This document shows positions 42,384-54,028 of a stretch of 64,000 nt of DNA, in pieces (position 1 is the first letter of the stretch; every line of letters begins with the position of its first letter). The position numbers were made by a program, and so were the translations under genes. Source of the DNA: Tersicoccus sp. Bi-70 (GTDB taxonomy: Bacteria > Actinomycetota > Actinomycetes > Actinomycetales > Micrococcaceae). A model generated the notes under the pieces. It made no database searches. It saw nothing but the letters and a program-made list of their open reading frames with translations, and was not told where the DNA came from. The stretch spans positions 124,001 through 188,000 of the forward strand of contig NZ_MIEU01000002.1 in assembly GCF_001968825.1 (NCBI RefSeq), read 5' to 3'.

Positions 42384-43580
42384 TCAGGAGGGGGTGACCC
42401 GCAGGATCGCCGACTCGGTGCCGTTGTCGGTGAGCACCCACAGCGACCCGTCCGGTGCGCGCTCCACGTCGCGCATCCGCCCGTAGCGGCCCTGCAGGTG
42501 CGCCACCGGCTCGCCGGCCCGGTCCCCGTCGAGCGGGATCTGCCACAGCCGCTCCCCGCGCAGAGCCCCGACCCAGAGCGCGCCGTCCACGATGGCCGCG
42601 CCGGACGGCGAGCTGTCCGCCGTCGACGGCCACACGACGGCCGCGTCGAGGTACTCCGACCGGTGCGGGGCACCGGTCACCTCCGGCCAGCCGTAGTTCC
42701 CGCCCGCCCGGATCAGGTTCACCTCGTCGTCCACCGTGGGCCCGAACTCCGTGGCCCACAGCCGCCCGGCCGTGTCCCACGCCAGGCCCTGCACGTTGCG
42801 GTGCCCGTAGCTGTACACGGGGGAGTCGGGGACGGGGTTGCCGGGCGCCGGCTGCCCCTCGGCCGTGACGCGCAGGATCTTGCCGTTCAGGGCGGTGCGG
42901 TTCTGCGGGGCGCTGCGATCCTGCGCGTCGCCGGTGCCGATGTAGAGGAAGCCGTCCGGCCCGAACGCGAGGCGACCGCCGTTGTGCGTCGTGTTCTTCG
43001 TGATGCCCGAGAGGATGACGCGGCCGTCCGTGAGCCGGCCGTCGGCGTACCGGAAGGACTCCACCCGGTTGTCCTCGGCTGCCGTGTAGAAGAGGAAGAC
43101 GCGCTGGTCGGTGCGGAACGTGGGGGAGAGGGCGATGCCGAGCAGACCGCCCTCGCCGGCCGGCCGCGCGGCGTCGATGTGGCCCACCTCCGTCACGGCG
43201 CCGTCCCGCACGAGGGACACGGTCGCCGGGTTCCGCTGGGTCACCAGGGCGCCGCCGTCGGGCAGGAAGGCGACGGCCCACGGGGTCTCGATCCGGTCGA
43301 CGACGGTGCTGACCTGCGGCTCGGCCGTCCGGGCGGGACCGGTTGATGACGACGGCGACGGCGAGGAGGCCGGGGACGCGGACGACGACGAGGACGGTGT
43401 CGACGTGACGGGCGACGTCGCGGTGTTGCCGGCCGTGCACCCGCCGAGCAGGAGCGAGACGAGCACGAGGGAGGCCGCCAGGGCGGCCCCGGAAGCCCGG
43501 GAGTCGCGGGCGGGAGAGGGGCGAGCGCGCGTGCCGGTGCCCGGGTGGGTGCTGCAGCGGGTCGACGCGTGGGGTCCCAT
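42384..43580 (-). CDS. PQQ-dependent sugar dehydrogenase-like lipoprotein
   Basis: A 398-residue exported protein. A basic N-region, hydrophobic helix and lipobox LLLGC (about residue 48) mark it as a lipoprotein, then a 45-residue Ser/Thr/Pro linker leads into a six-bladed beta-propeller of the glucose/sorbosone dehydrogenase (YliI/Asd) family. Seen: ETPWAVAFLPDGGALVTQR, AGEGGLLGIALSP, NHNGGRLAFGPDG-like TTHNGGRLAFGPDGFLYIGTGDAQD and PDGSLWVLTDN. Such proteins oxidise aldoses with PQQ; PQQ synthesis genes are not in this window. GGAGGACT precedes the ATG. Confidence 0.88.
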   Translation of the reverse strand: MGPHASTRCSTHPGTGTRARPSPARDSRASGAALAASLVLVSLLLGGCTAGNTATSPVTSTPSSSSSASPASSPSPSSSTGPARTAEPQVSTVVDRIETPWAVAFLPDGGALVTQRNPATVSLVRDGAVTEVGHIDAARPAGEGGLLGIALSPTFRTDQRVFLFYTAAEDNRVESFRYADGRLTDGRVILSGITKNTTHNGGRLAFGPDGFLYIGTGDAQDRSAPQNRTALNGKILRVTAEGQPAPGNPVPDSPVYSYGHRNVQGLAWDTAGRLWATEFGPTVDDEVNLIRAGGNYGWPEVTGAPHRSEYLDAAVVWPSTADSSPSGAAIVDGALWVGALRGERLWQIPLDGDRAGEPVAHLQGRYGRMRDVERAPDGSLWVLTDNGTESAILRVTPS

Positions 43581-43708
43581 GGGAGTCCTCCGTCTCGGGT
43601 ACGGCGATGGTACGCGGCGTCCCCGACCGTTCCCCGAGCCGATCCGTTTTCTCCGGCGGACATCGCCGGAGGAGCCCGGGCCGAGGGGGGACGGGCGGCG
43701 GCCATGGC

Positions 43709-43714
43709 TAGGGT
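43709..43714 (+). promoter_or_regulatory. Leaderless -10 element of the 2-hydroxyacid dehydrogenase gene
   Basis: TAGGGT ends seven bases before the ATG at 43722. This decides the start: an ATG at 43704 would lie upstream of the element. Confidence 0.5.
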
Positions 43715-43721
43715 GGACGAC

Positions 43722-44663
43722 ATGAGCCCGACGCGCACGCTGACCGTCTCCGTCCCCGAACGCTGGATGCAGGAGAGCATCGGCGATGTGCCCGGCGCGG
43801 ACGTGGTGGTGTGGGACGTCACCGGACCCGCGCCGCAGGACCTCGCGGACCGGCTCGAGGCGGTGGTGCTGCCCTATGCCCGCGGTTACGACGGGGAGGT
43901 CGTCCGTGCCCTGCCGCACCTGGCCACCGTGCTCACCACCACGACGGGCTACGACGGCGTCGCGGAGAAGGTCGGCGACGGGCCGGCCATCGTCACCGCC
44001 GCCGGTGTGCACGCGGCCGCGACCGCCGAGCTCGCCGTCGCCCTCGTCCTCGCCTCGCTGCGCGGCATCGACGTCGCCGCGCGGGACCAGGCGCAGGAAC
44101 GGTGGCGCCCGCAGCGCCGCCGCTCGCTCGCGGACCGCCGGGTGCTGCTGGTGGGCGTGGGCGGCATCGGCGAGCAGATCGCCCGCCGGCTGGACCCCTT
44201 CGAGGTCACGCTCACCCGGGTGGCCTCGCACGCGCGGACGGACGAGCGGGGACCGGTGCACGGCACGGACGAGCTGATCGACCTGGCCGCCGATCACGAC
44301 GTCCTGATCGCGATCACCCCGCTGAGCGAGCAGACGCACCACCTCGTGGACGCGCGGGTACTGGCCGCCCTGCCGGACGACGCGCTCGTCGTCAACGTCG
44401 GCCGCGGCGCCGTCGTCGATACCGAGGCACTGACGGCCGAGGTGACCGCGGGACGGCTGCACGCCGCCCTCGACGTCGTCGACCCCGAACCGCTGCCGGC
44501 CGGCCACCCGCTGTGGTCCGCCCCGAACGCCCTGATCACCCCGCACGTGGGCGGCAACGCCTCGGCGTTCGAACCGCGCATCGTGGAGCATCTCCGGCGC
44601 ACGTTCGGCGAGCTGGCACGCGGCGAGGAGCCGGCAACCCTGGTCCGGCGCGCCTCGCACTGA
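43722..44663 (+). CDS. D-isomer-specific 2-hydroxyacid dehydrogenase
   Basis: A 313-residue NAD(P)-dependent enzyme reducing 2-oxo acids such as glyoxylate or hydroxypyruvate. The Rossmann motif is LLVGVGGIGEQIA; catalytic Arg is in NVGRGAVVDTEAL, Glu in the DPEPLPAGHPLW region and His in ITPHVGGNA. It is shorter than serA and lacks an ACT domain. The N-terminal segment ATVLTTTTGYDGV is family-typical. Exact substrate not readable. Confidence 0.87.
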   Translation: MSPTRTLTVSVPERWMQESIGDVPGADVVVWDVTGPAPQDLADRLEAVVLPYARGYDGEVVRALPHLATVLTTTTGYDGVAEKVGDGPAIVTAAGVHAAATAELAVALVLASLRGIDVAARDQAQERWRPQRRRSLADRRVLLVGVGGIGEQIARRLDPFEVTLTRVASHARTDERGPVHGTDELIDLAADHDVLIAITPLSEQTHHLVDARVLAALPDDALVVNVGRGAVVDTEALTAEVTAGRLHAALDVVDPEPLPAGHPLWSAPNALITPHVGGNASAFEPRIVEHLRRTFGELARGEEPATLVRRASH

Positions 44664-44692
44664 CGGATCGGGATGGATCGAATCAGGACACG

Positions 44693-44716
44693 CCCGGCTC
44701 GGCCGGCCCCGCCGGG
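44693..44716. terminator. Short hairpin between convergent genes
   Basis: CCCGGC and GCCGGG, 12 bases apart, in the 56-base gap between the dehydrogenase stop and the stop of the convergent gene at 44720. Weak but well placed. Confidence 0.4.
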
Positions 44717-44719
44717 TCC

Positions 44720-45163
44720 CTAGAGGACGGCGAACTCGTCGGCCATGAACCGAGCGAAGTCCTCGGCATCGGCATCCTGCTCCAGCCACGTCGTCGACCC
44801 GCCGACGGTCAGCCGCACGCGGCCGCGGACGGTGACGCCGAAGCGGGCGCCGATGTTGGTCTCGACCGCGTACCAGGAGTCGGTGCCGATCTCGGCGAAG
44901 GCGAGGTTGGTGGCGTTGACGGCGGTCGCCCGCTCGACGGGCGCGAGGTCCGGCAGCAGGAACGGCGCGAACACGACCTCCACGGGCTTCATGCAGTAGC
45001 CGACGATGAAGTCCCGCCGCGAGCCCCGCGCTCCGGATCCGGGCTCGGGATACTCCGCCGAGCCGTACCCGTAGATCAGGTTGTAGGACCCGAACGTGGA
45101 GACCTGGCGGTCGAAGATCTGGTGCAGGTCGGCCTTGAGCCGGGCACCGTCGTCGGCAGTCAT
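44720..45163 (-). CDS. Protein of unknown function, 147 residues
   Basis: I do not recognise this family. The 147-residue product has no signal peptide or TM helix. It starts with a charged helix (ARLKADLHQIFDRQV), has aromatic-rich SYNLIYGYG, and later segments rich in beta-strand pattern (GYCMKPVEVVFAPFLLP, GVTVRGRVRLTVGG). The C-terminus is an acidic helix. The ATG at 45163 is preferred over an upstream start at 45301. A -10 TACACT lies at 45238-45233 on the minus strand. Single-gene unit. Confidence 0.7.
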   Translation of the reverse strand: MTADDGARLKADLHQIFDRQVSTFGSYNLIYGYGSAEYPEPGSGARGSRRDFIVGYCMKPVEVVFAPFLLPDLAPVERATAVNATNLAFAEIGTDSWYAVETNIGARFGVTVRGRVRLTVGGSTTWLEQDADAEDFARFMADEFAVL

Positions 45164-45316
45164 CGCGCCTTTCCGGATCGCGGTCCGGACAGGCTGCGCC
45201 GGCCGCACTCCGTGGGTGTGGGGGATGCTCCCAGTGTAGGAAAGAACGCTGCCCGGAAGACGGTGTGTGACGGGTGGTCCGAGCGCGGCGCGGGGCCGCA
45301 CCGGGCGGGACGACAG

Positions 45317-45348
45317 CGGCGGCCGGTCCCGTGGGGGACCGACCGCCG
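45317..45348 (-). terminator. Terminator of the MDR oxidoreductase gene
   Basis: CGGCGG-CC-GGTCCC pairs with GGGACC-GA-CCGCCG around a 4-base loop, 31 bases after the stop at 45379; a 12-bp stem with a 2x2 internal mismatch. Confidence 0.6.
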
Positions 45349-45378
45349 GTATCAGCCCTCGTCAGGGCGCAGGTGCGC

Positions 45379-46356
45379 TCAGAAGGTGAGCACGAGCCGT
45401 CCGCGGACGCCGCCGCTGGCGAGACGACGGTGGGACTCGGCGGCCTGCTCGGCGGGCAGCGTGTCGGCCACCCGCAGCGTCACGACGCCGTCCTCGACCG
45501 CCTGACGCAGGGCGTCGAGCTTCGCGGCCGAGTGGTACTCCCGGAACACCCAGATCTGGTGGACGGTGACGTCGCTGCCCTCGACGCCGCCCCAGTTGCG
45601 CACCGTCGCGAAGCCGCCGCCGGACCGGACCGCCGGCAGGGCCTTCTCGTTCATCACGGCGGCATCGAGCAGCCCGTCGACGCCCTCGGGCACGATCGCG
45701 CGGATTCGCTCGGCGACGTCGTCACCGCGCTCGACGATGTGGTCGGCACCGAGCCCGGCGACCAGGTCGCGGTCCTTCTCGGCGGCGTCGGCGATCACGG
45801 TCAGGCCGCGCTGCTTGGCCAGCTGCACGGCGTAGTTGCCGAGCGTGCCGGCAGCACCGGTGACGGCGAAGGTGCCGCCGGCGGGGATGGCCAGCTCGTC
45901 GAGGGCCTGGACCGCGGTCAGACCGTTCATCGGCAGGGTCGAGGCCTCCTCGAGCGAGGAACCGGCCGGGATGCGGGTCAGGGAGTCCGCGTCCGCGATC
46001 AGGTACTCCACGTACGCGCCGCCGTGACCCTGGCGCGGCAGCGCGATGGCCATCACCTCGTCACCGACGGACCAGCCGGAGGTGTCCAGCCCGCGCGCGG
46101 TGTCCGGGTCGCCCACCTCGTCGATGACACCGGCGGCGTCCATGCCGGGCACCACCGGGAACGGCAGTTCGCTCTCGCCGTAGGCGCCCTCGCGCACGTT
46201 GGTGTCGGTGGGGCTCACGGCGGCGGCCCGGACGTGGATCCGCACCTCGCCGGGGCCCGCGTGGGGCGCGGTGACCTCGTGGATGGTCAGGTTCTCGGGG
46301 CCGCCGTAGGTGTCGACGCCGACGGCCTTCATGGTCGTGCTCGTGGTGGTGTCCAT
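45379..46356 (-). CDS. Zinc-free MDR oxidoreductase (NADPH:quinone reductase-like)
   Basis: A 325-residue medium-chain dehydrogenase/reductase. The GroES-like half has AVSPTDTNVREGAYG and VVPGMDAAGVIDEVG; the nucleotide half has AVTGAAGTLGNYAVQLAKQRG. Zinc-binding Cys residues of alcohol dehydrogenases are absent, placing it with quinone oxidoreductases. Typical role is NADPH-dependent reduction of quinones or enones. The ATG at 46356 is taken; a second ATG eight codons later is possible. Divergent from ilvD. Confidence 0.85.
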   Translation of the reverse strand: MDTTTSTTMKAVGVDTYGGPENLTIHEVTAPHAGPGEVRIHVRAAAVSPTDTNVREGAYGESELPFPVVPGMDAAGVIDEVGDPDTARGLDTSGWSVGDEVMAIALPRQGHGGAYVEYLIADADSLTRIPAGSSLEEASTLPMNGLTAVQALDELAIPAGGTFAVTGAAGTLGNYAVQLAKQRGLTVIADAAEKDRDLVAGLGADHIVERGDDVAERIRAIVPEGVDGLLDAAVMNEKALPAVRSGGGFATVRNWGGVEGSDVTVHQIWVFREYHSAAKLDALRQAVEDGVVTLRVADTLPAEQAAESHRRLASGGVRGRLVLTF

Positions 46357-46536
46357 ACCGTGGCGAACAGTTGCGGGCCAGGATAATTCCCGCCGCCCGC
46401 CGGGCCGGCCGAGTCCGGGAGCGATCCGCGGGAGTTCCGTCGCCCGGTCCGGTGGCCCGTCGACGTGCTCGATCCGAGGCGGTGCGCCGGCCCGTCATGG
46501 AGCCGCACAGGCGCGGGGCCGCAGGTCCGCGCGGCA

Positions 46537-46542
46537 TAGACT
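46537..46542 (+). promoter_or_regulatory. Leaderless -10 element of ilvD
   Basis: TAGACT ends six bases before the ilvD ATG, identical in sequence and spacing to the metG promoter at 54017. Confidence 0.6.
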
Positions 46543-46548
46543 CCGAGC

Positions 46549-48252
<1,704 letters not shown>

Positions 48253-48263
48253 CCCACCGACTG

Positions 48264-48302
48264 GCGGACGGCCCGTCTCACATGTTGAGACGGGCCGTCC
48301 GC
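48264..48302 (+). terminator. Strong terminator of ilvD
   Basis: A perfect 17-bp stem, starting GCGGACGGCCCGTCTCA, with the 5-base loop CATGT, 12 bases after the ilvD stop. No T tract follows; stem strength alone is high. Confidence 0.85.
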
Positions 48303-48305
48303 GTG

Positions 48306-48335
48306 TTGACACCGTCAGCGTGCGGGGACGACACT
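48306..48335 (+). promoter_or_regulatory. Promoter of the ilvBNC attenuator/operon
   Basis: A consensus -35 TTGACA at 48306-48311 and a -10-like GACACT at 48330-48335, 18 bases apart. The -10 ends six bases before the ATG of the leader peptide, so the leader mRNA is probably leaderless. Confidence 0.6.
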
Positions 48336-48341
48336 GGGAGC

Positions 48342-48386
48342 ATGCAGAAGCAGATTCTTGTCGTACTCGACCGGCGTGGCGCGTAG
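48342..48386 (+). CDS. ilvBNC attenuation leader peptide
   Basis: A 14-residue peptide, [14 protein letters not shown], with five branched-chain codons in a row (ATT CTT GTC GTA CTC, 48354-48368), several of them rare for this G+C-rich genome. It is followed by a regulatory fold and a T-tract terminator before ilvB, the classic layout of transcription attenuation. Stalling for lack of charged Ile, Leu or Val tRNA would favour read-through. Confidence 0.85.
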   Translation: MQKQILVVLDRRGA

Positions 48387-48418
48387 GAGCCTCTCGGAAG
48401 CTTCTGCAACCCCACGCC
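48373..48418 (+). promoter_or_regulatory. Attenuator 1:2 stem of the ilvB leader
   Basis: GGCGTGG at 48373-48379, inside the leader ORF just after the branched-chain codons, pairs with CCACGCC at 48412-48418. A ribosome stalled on those codons would cover the first strand. GCAAC (48406-48410) can instead pair with GTTGC (48426-48430), a candidate antiterminator that breaks the terminator stem. Confidence 0.6.
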
Positions 48419-48419
48419 C

Positions 48420-48452
48420 AACCCCGTTGCCGCAAGGCTGAGGGGTTTTTTT
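48420..48452 (+). terminator. Attenuator terminator of ilvBNC
   Basis: AACCCC-GTT-GCC, loop GCAA, GGC-TGA-GGGGTT, then a run of seven T at 48446-48452: the only textbook intrinsic terminator in the window. It lies 78 bases before the ilvB start. Confidence 0.9.
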
Positions 48453-48529
48453 ATTGCGGTGATCGTTCCGCCGGCACGGGGGAACGGCACCGCGGGCGAC
48501 CATCACGAGCGAGACCGAAGGACCAACCG

Positions 48530-50479
48530 ATGAGCAAGGGACAGACCGTCAGCCCGGCGCTGATGGCACACACGTCCCGGGCAGGTGCACCCGCCCGGGA
48601 AACCGCTCCGGCCGCCACGGTCGCCGGTGGCACCACCGCCGCCCGGCCCGCCGTCACGGAGAGCACCGTCGCTCCGTCCGTCTCCTCCGTGCAGAGTTCG
48701 GTTCAGGGCCCCAATCGCGTCGTCGAACCGGTGCAGATGACCGGGTCGCAGGCGATCGTGCGTGCCCTGGAGGAGCTCGGCGTCACCGACGTCTTCGGCC
48801 TGCCGGGCGGAGCCATCCTCCCGACCTATGACCCGCTGATGGACTCGACGAGGATCAACCACATCCTCGTCCGCCACGAGCAGGGCGCCGGCCATGCCGC
48901 GCAGGGCTACGCGATGGTCACCGGCCGCGTCGGCGTGTGCATCGCGACGTCCGGGCCCGGGGCGACCAACCTCGTCACCCCGATCGCCGACGCGCACCTG
49001 GACTCGGTGCCCATCGTCGCCATCACCGGCCAGGTCTCCAGCGCCGTGATCGGCACGGACGCCTTCCAGGAGGCGGACATCGTCGGCATCACCATGCCGA
49101 TCACCAAGCACTCCTGGCTGGTCACCGACCCCGAGGACATCCCGCGGGTGCTGGCGGAGGCGTTCTACATCGCCGGCACCGGGCGGCCCGGGCCCGTCCT
49201 GGTGGACATCTCCAAGGACGCCCAGCAGGGCTTGATGACGTTCAGCTGGCCCCCGAAGGTCGAGGCCGCCGGCTACCGCCCGGTGGTGCGGGGCCACGCC
49301 AAGCAGCTGCGCGAGGCCGCCCGCCTGATCGCCGCGTCGTCCCGGCCCGTGTTCTACGTGGGCGGCGGCGTCGTGAAGGGCCACGCCTCCGAGGAGCTGC
49401 GCCAGCTCGCCGAGTACCTCGGCGCGCCCGTGGTGACGACGCTGCAGGCCCGCGGCGTGTTCCCCGACTCCCACGACCTGCACTTCGGCATGCCGGGCAT
49501 GCACGGTGCCGTCTCCGCGGTCGCCGCGCTGCAGCAGGCGGACCTGCTGATCACGCTCGGGGCCCGGTTCGACGACCGCGTCACCGGGCAGCTCTCGAGC
49601 TTCGCTCCGGGTGCCAAGGTGATCCACGCCGACATCGACCCGGCCGAGATCTCCAAGAACCGCACCGCGGACGTGCCGATCGTCGGGTCCGTCAAGGAGA
49701 TCATCCCCGACCTGACGGACGCGCTGACCGCCGAGTTCGAGCACACCGAGCGTCCCGACCTGACGGCGTGGCTGACCACCCTGCGCCGGCTGCGGGAGAC
49801 CTACCCCCTCGGGTACACCGAGCCGACCGACGGGCTGACCGCCCCGCAGAAGGTGATCGCCCGGATCGGCGAGCTGACCGGGCCGGAGGGCGTGTACGTG
49901 GCGGGCGTGGGCCAGCACCAGATGTGGTCCGCCCAGTTCATCAAGTACGAGCGTCCCCACGCCTGGCTCAACTCCGGGGGCGCCGGCACGATGGGCTACT
50001 CCGTGCCCGCCGCCATGGGCGCAAAGGTCGGCAACCCGGATCGGGTGGTGTGGGCCATCGACGGCGACGGCTGCTTCCAGATGACCAACCAGGAACTGGC
50101 CACCTGCCGGATCAACGACATCCCGATCAAGGTCGCGGTGATCAACAACTCCTCGCTCGGCATGGTCCGCCAGTGGCAGACGCTCTTCTACGAGGGCCGC
50201 TATTCGAACACGGACCTGAACACGGGCCACGACACCGTGCGCGTCCCGGACTTCGTCAAGCTCGCCGAGGCCTACGGCTGCGCCGCGCTGCGGTGCGAGC
50301 GCGCGGAGGACATCGACGCCACGATCGAGCAGGCGCTCGCGATCAACGACCGCCCGGTGGTGATCGACTTCGTCGTCAGCCCCGACTCGATGGTGTGGCC
50401 GATGGTGCCCTCCGGCGTGAGCAACGACCTGATCCAGGTGGCGCAGGACCTGACGCCGCAGTGGGAGGAGACCGACTGA
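48530..50479 (+). CDS. ilvB: Acetolactate synthase, large (catalytic) subunit
   Basis: ThDP/FAD enzyme of 649 residues forming acetolactate and acetohydroxybutyrate, first common step to Val, Leu and Ile. The ThDP-activating Glu is in [16 protein letters not shown], and the ThDP/Mg motif is [15 protein letters not shown] with [12 protein letters not shown]. The first 65 residues are an extra Ala/Thr/Ser-rich leader before [13 protein letters not shown]. The stop overlaps the ilvN ATG. Controlled by the attenuator upstream. Confidence 0.96.
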   Translation: MSKGQTVSPALMAHTSRAGAPARETAPAATVAGGTTAARPAVTESTVAPSVSSVQSSVQGPNRVVEPVQMTGSQAIVRALEELGVTDVFGLPGGAILPTYDPLMDSTRINHILVRHEQGAGHAAQGYAMVTGRVGVCIATSGPGATNLVTPIADAHLDSVPIVAITGQVSSAVIGTDAFQEADIVGITMPITKHSWLVTDPEDIPRVLAEAFYIAGTGRPGPVLVDISKDAQQGLMTFSWPPKVEAAGYRPVVRGHAKQLREAARLIAASSRPVFYVGGGVVKGHASEELRQLAEYLGAPVVTTLQARGVFPDSHDLHFGMPGMHGAVSAVAALQQADLLITLGARFDDRVTGQLSSFAPGAKVIHADIDPAEISKNRTADVPIVGSVKEIIPDLTDALTAEFEHTERPDLTAWLTTLRRLRETYPLGYTEPTDGLTAPQKVIARIGELTGPEGVYVAGVGQHQMWSAQFIKYERPHAWLNSGGAGTMGYSVPAAMGAKVGNPDRVVWAIDGDGCFQMTNQELATCRINDIPIKVAVINNSSLGMVRQWQTLFYEGRYSNTDLNTGHDTVRVPDFVKLAEAYGCAALRCERAEDIDATIEQALAINDRPVVIDFVVSPDSMVWPMVPSGVSNDLIQVAQDLTPQWEETD

Positions 50480-50991
50480 TGACACGCCACACCCTGTCCG
50501 TGCTGGTCGAGGACAAGCCCGGCGTGCTCACGCGCGTCGCAGGCCTGTTCGCCCGCCGCGCGTTCAACATCAACTCGCTCGCCGTCGGCCCGACCGAGGT
50601 CCCCGGGGTGTCCCGGGTGACCGTCGTGGTCGACGCCGATGCCGAGCTCCTCGAACAGGTGACGAAGCAGCTCAACAAGCTGATCAACGTCCTGAAGATC
50701 GTCGAACTGCTGCCGGAGACCTCGGTGCAGCGCGACCACGTCCTGATCAAGGTGCGGGCCGACGCCGCCACGCGCCTGCAGGTCACCCAGGCGACCGATC
50801 TGTTCCGCGCCTCGATCGTCGACGTCGCCCCCGACTCGGTGGTGATCGAGGCGACCGGGACGGCCGAGAAGCTCAACGCGCTGCTGGCGGTGCTCGAACC
50901 CTTCGGGGTGCGAGAGATCGTCCAGTCCGGCACGCTGGCGATCGGTCGCGGCCCCCGCTCGATGAGCGACAGAGCCCTGAGGAGCGCGTAG
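50479..50991 (+). CDS. ilvN: Acetolactate synthase, small (regulatory) subunit
   Basis: A 170-residue subunit with an N-terminal ACT domain (LSVLVEDKPGVLTRVAGLFARRAFNINSL-type start) that binds valine for feedback inhibition and activates IlvB. The C-terminal ALS_ss_C part follows (LEPFGVREIVQSG). The ATG overlaps the ilvB TGA. The last eight residues and the stop codon fall within a 25-base sequence that recurs 31 bases downstream, so the 3' end may have been reshaped by a repeat. Confidence 0.95.
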   Translation: MTRHTLSVLVEDKPGVLTRVAGLFARRAFNINSLAVGPTEVPGVSRVTVVVDADAELLEQVTKQLNKLINVLKIVELLPETSVQRDHVLIKVRADAATRLQVTQATDLFRASIVDVAPDSVVIEATGTAEKLNALLAVLEPFGVREIVQSGTLAIGRGPRSMSDRALRSA

Positions 50992-51049
50992 CGCCAGCGG
51001 AGCGCGACCGAAGGGCGCAACAGCACAGAGCCCTGAGGAGCGCGTAGCG
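50969..51049. repeat. Pair of 25-bp direct repeats at the 3' end of ilvN
   Basis: ACAGAGCCCTGAGGAGCGCG and the following TAGCG occur at 50969-50993 and 51025-51049, identical over 25 bases. CTGAGGAGCG occurs a third time at 51082-51091. The first copy includes the ilvN stop codon. Role not known; the ilvC leader follows. Confidence 0.85.
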
Positions 51050-51140
51050 TGACGACGCCGGCTCGCCAGCTGCACCGCGCGCTGAGGAGCGTCTGACGGT
51101 CCGCTCGACCCTTTTCACAACACACCCAAGGAGAGACTGA

Positions 51141-52172
<1,032 letters not shown>

Positions 52173-52203
52173 CGCGGCGCTGAGCCTCTGTCCGATCGCC
52201 GGT

Positions 52204-52253
52204 GAGGCCAGTCTCACAGTCGTTGCCCTCGGTAACACTGCGGGACTGGCCTC
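52204..52253 (+). terminator. Probable terminator of ilvC
   Basis: GAGGCCAGTC and its inverse GACTGGCCTC enclose 30 bases, 31 bases after the ilvC stop. The long loop and lack of a T tract make it less certain than the others. Confidence 0.5.
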
Positions 52254-52331
52254 TCGGCGTTCGGTGCCCGTCCTAGGCTGGAACGGGCCTCCGTCCGTCC
52301 GCCCGTCCCTGTCCCCGTCCGAAGGAATCGC

Positions 52332-53942
52332 GTGACCACCGCCCCCGCCCCCGCTCGTCCCGTCGTCCTCATCGCCGAGGAGCTCTCCCCGGCCACGATC
52401 GAGGCCCTCGGCCCCGACTTCGAGATCCGCCGCGCCAACGGTGCCGACCGCGCCGAACTGCTGCCCGCGATCGCCGACGTCGACGCTGTCCTGATCCGCT
52501 CCGCCACGCAGGTGGACGCCGAGGCGATCGCTGCGGCGTCGAAGCTGAAGGTGATCGCGCGTGCCGGCGTCGGCCTGGACAACGTCGACGTCGCCGCCGC
52601 CACCCGTGCCGGCGTCATGGTCGTCAACGCCCCGACGTCGAACATCATCTCCGCCGCGGAGCTGACCGTCGGGCACATCCTCTCCCTGGCCCGGAACATC
52701 CCGCAGGCCAACGCGTCGCTCAAGGGCGGCGAGTGGAAGCGCTCGAAGTACACCGGCGTCGAATTGTTCGAGAAGACCATCGGCATCATCGGCCTGGGGC
52801 GGATCGGCGGCCTGGTCGCCGAGCGGGTCAAGGCGTTCGGCACCGAGGTCATCGCCTTCGACCCCTACGTCACCTCCGCCCGCGCCGCCCAGATGGGCGT
52901 GCGGCTGGTGGACCTGGACACGCTGCTCGCCGAGGCGGACTTCGTCACCATCCACATGCCGAAGACCCCGGAGACGCTCGGCATGCTGGGCGCCGAGGCG
53001 TTCGGGAAGATGAAGGACACCGCGTTCGTGATCAACGTGGCCCGCGGCGGTCTCGTCGACGAGGCGGCGCTGGACGAGGCGGTCACCGCGGGCACCATCG
53101 CCGGTGCAGCGATCGACGTCTTCACCTCCGAGCCGGCGACGGACCTGCCGTTCATGGCGCACGAGAACGTCGTCGTCACCCCGCACCTGGGCGCCTCGAC
53201 CGACGAGGCACAGGAGAAGGCCGGCGTGTCCGTCGCCCGCTCCGTGCGGCTCGCCCTCGCCGGGGAGCTGGTTCCCGACGCCGTCAACGTCGCCGGCGGA
53301 GTCATCCACCCGGACGTGCGCCCCGGCATCCCGCTGGTCGAGAAGCTCGGCCGGATCGTCACCGCCCTCGGCGCCGGCTCCGTCACCCAGATCGAGCTCG
53401 AGGTGGCCGGGGAGATCGCCGAGCACGACGTGAAGTCGCTCGAGCTGGCCGCCCTCAAGGGCGTGTTCCAGGACGTCGTCTCCGAGCACGTCTCCTACGT
53501 CAACGCACCTGTCCTCGCCGAGCAGCGCGGCGTCGCGATGAAGCTGACCACGACGGCGGAGTCCCCGGAGTACCGGAACCAGCTGACCGTCCGTGGCGCC
53601 CTCTCGGACGGCCGCCAGGTCGAGGTCTCCGGCACGCTGACCGGACCGAAGCAGAACCAGAAGCTCACCGGCATCAACGGGTACGAGCTCGAGATGCCGC
53701 TGGACGACCACCTGATCGTCGTGATCTACCGGGACCGGCCCGGCGTCATCGCCGTGATGGGCTCGGTGCTGGGCGACCGCGACGTGAACATCGCCGGCAT
53801 GCAGGTGGCCCGCAAGTCCGAGGGCGGCCAGGCCCTCTCGGTGCTCTCCGTGGACTCCACCGTCACCGCGCAGCAGCTGGAGGAGATCAAGGAGCGGATC
53901 GGCGCGGAGGCCATCCGCCAGGTGGACCTCACGGAGTCCTGA
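52332..53942 (+). CDS. serA: D-3-phosphoglycerate dehydrogenase
   Basis: Type I SerA of 536 residues: first enzyme of serine synthesis, oxidising 3-phosphoglycerate. The NAD motif is GIIGLGRIGGLVAERV; catalytic Arg is in INVARGGLVDEAAL and His in VTPHLGASTDEAQ. The long C-terminal part holds an intervening ASB domain (about 320-450) and a serine-binding ACT domain (VIYRDRPGVIAVMG onward). GTG start with GAAGGA upstream. A -10 TAGGCT lies at 52274-52279, giving a leader of about 45 bases. Confidence 0.96.
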   Translation: MTTAPAPARPVVLIAEELSPATIEALGPDFEIRRANGADRAELLPAIADVDAVLIRSATQVDAEAIAAASKLKVIARAGVGLDNVDVAAATRAGVMVVNAPTSNIISAAELTVGHILSLARNIPQANASLKGGEWKRSKYTGVELFEKTIGIIGLGRIGGLVAERVKAFGTEVIAFDPYVTSARAAQMGVRLVDLDTLLAEADFVTIHMPKTPETLGMLGAEAFGKMKDTAFVINVARGGLVDEAALDEAVTAGTIAGAAIDVFTSEPATDLPFMAHENVVVTPHLGASTDEAQEKAGVSVARSVRLALAGELVPDAVNVAGGVIHPDVRPGIPLVEKLGRIVTALGAGSVTQIELEVAGEIAEHDVKSLELAALKGVFQDVVSEHVSYVNAPVLAEQRGVAMKLTTTAESPEYRNQLTVRGALSDGRQVEVSGTLTGPKQNQKLTGINGYELEMPLDDHLIVVIYRDRPGVIAVMGSVLGDRDVNIAGMQVARKSEGGQALSVLSVDSTVTAQQLEEIKERIGAEAIRQVDLTES

Positions 53943-53973
53943 GCGGCCTCGCTCCTCTCGCGCTGCACCCCTC

Positions 53974-54010
53974 CGCCGCCGGCCGTCACCGATCGTGACG
54001 GCCGGCGGCG
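53974..54010 (+). terminator. Terminator of serA
   Basis: A perfect 16-bp stem (CGCCGCCGGCCGTCAC and its inverse) with a 5-base loop, ending six bases before the metG -10 element, so serA and metG are separate transcripts. Confidence 0.8.
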
Positions 54011-54016
54011 TTCACC

Positions 54017-54022
54017 TAGACT
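54017..54022 (+). promoter_or_regulatory. Leaderless -10 element of metG
   Basis: TAGACT ends six bases before the GTG at 54029; no ribosome site is seen. The serA terminator stem occupies the -35 region. Confidence 0.6.
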
Positions 54023-54028
54023 GACTCG

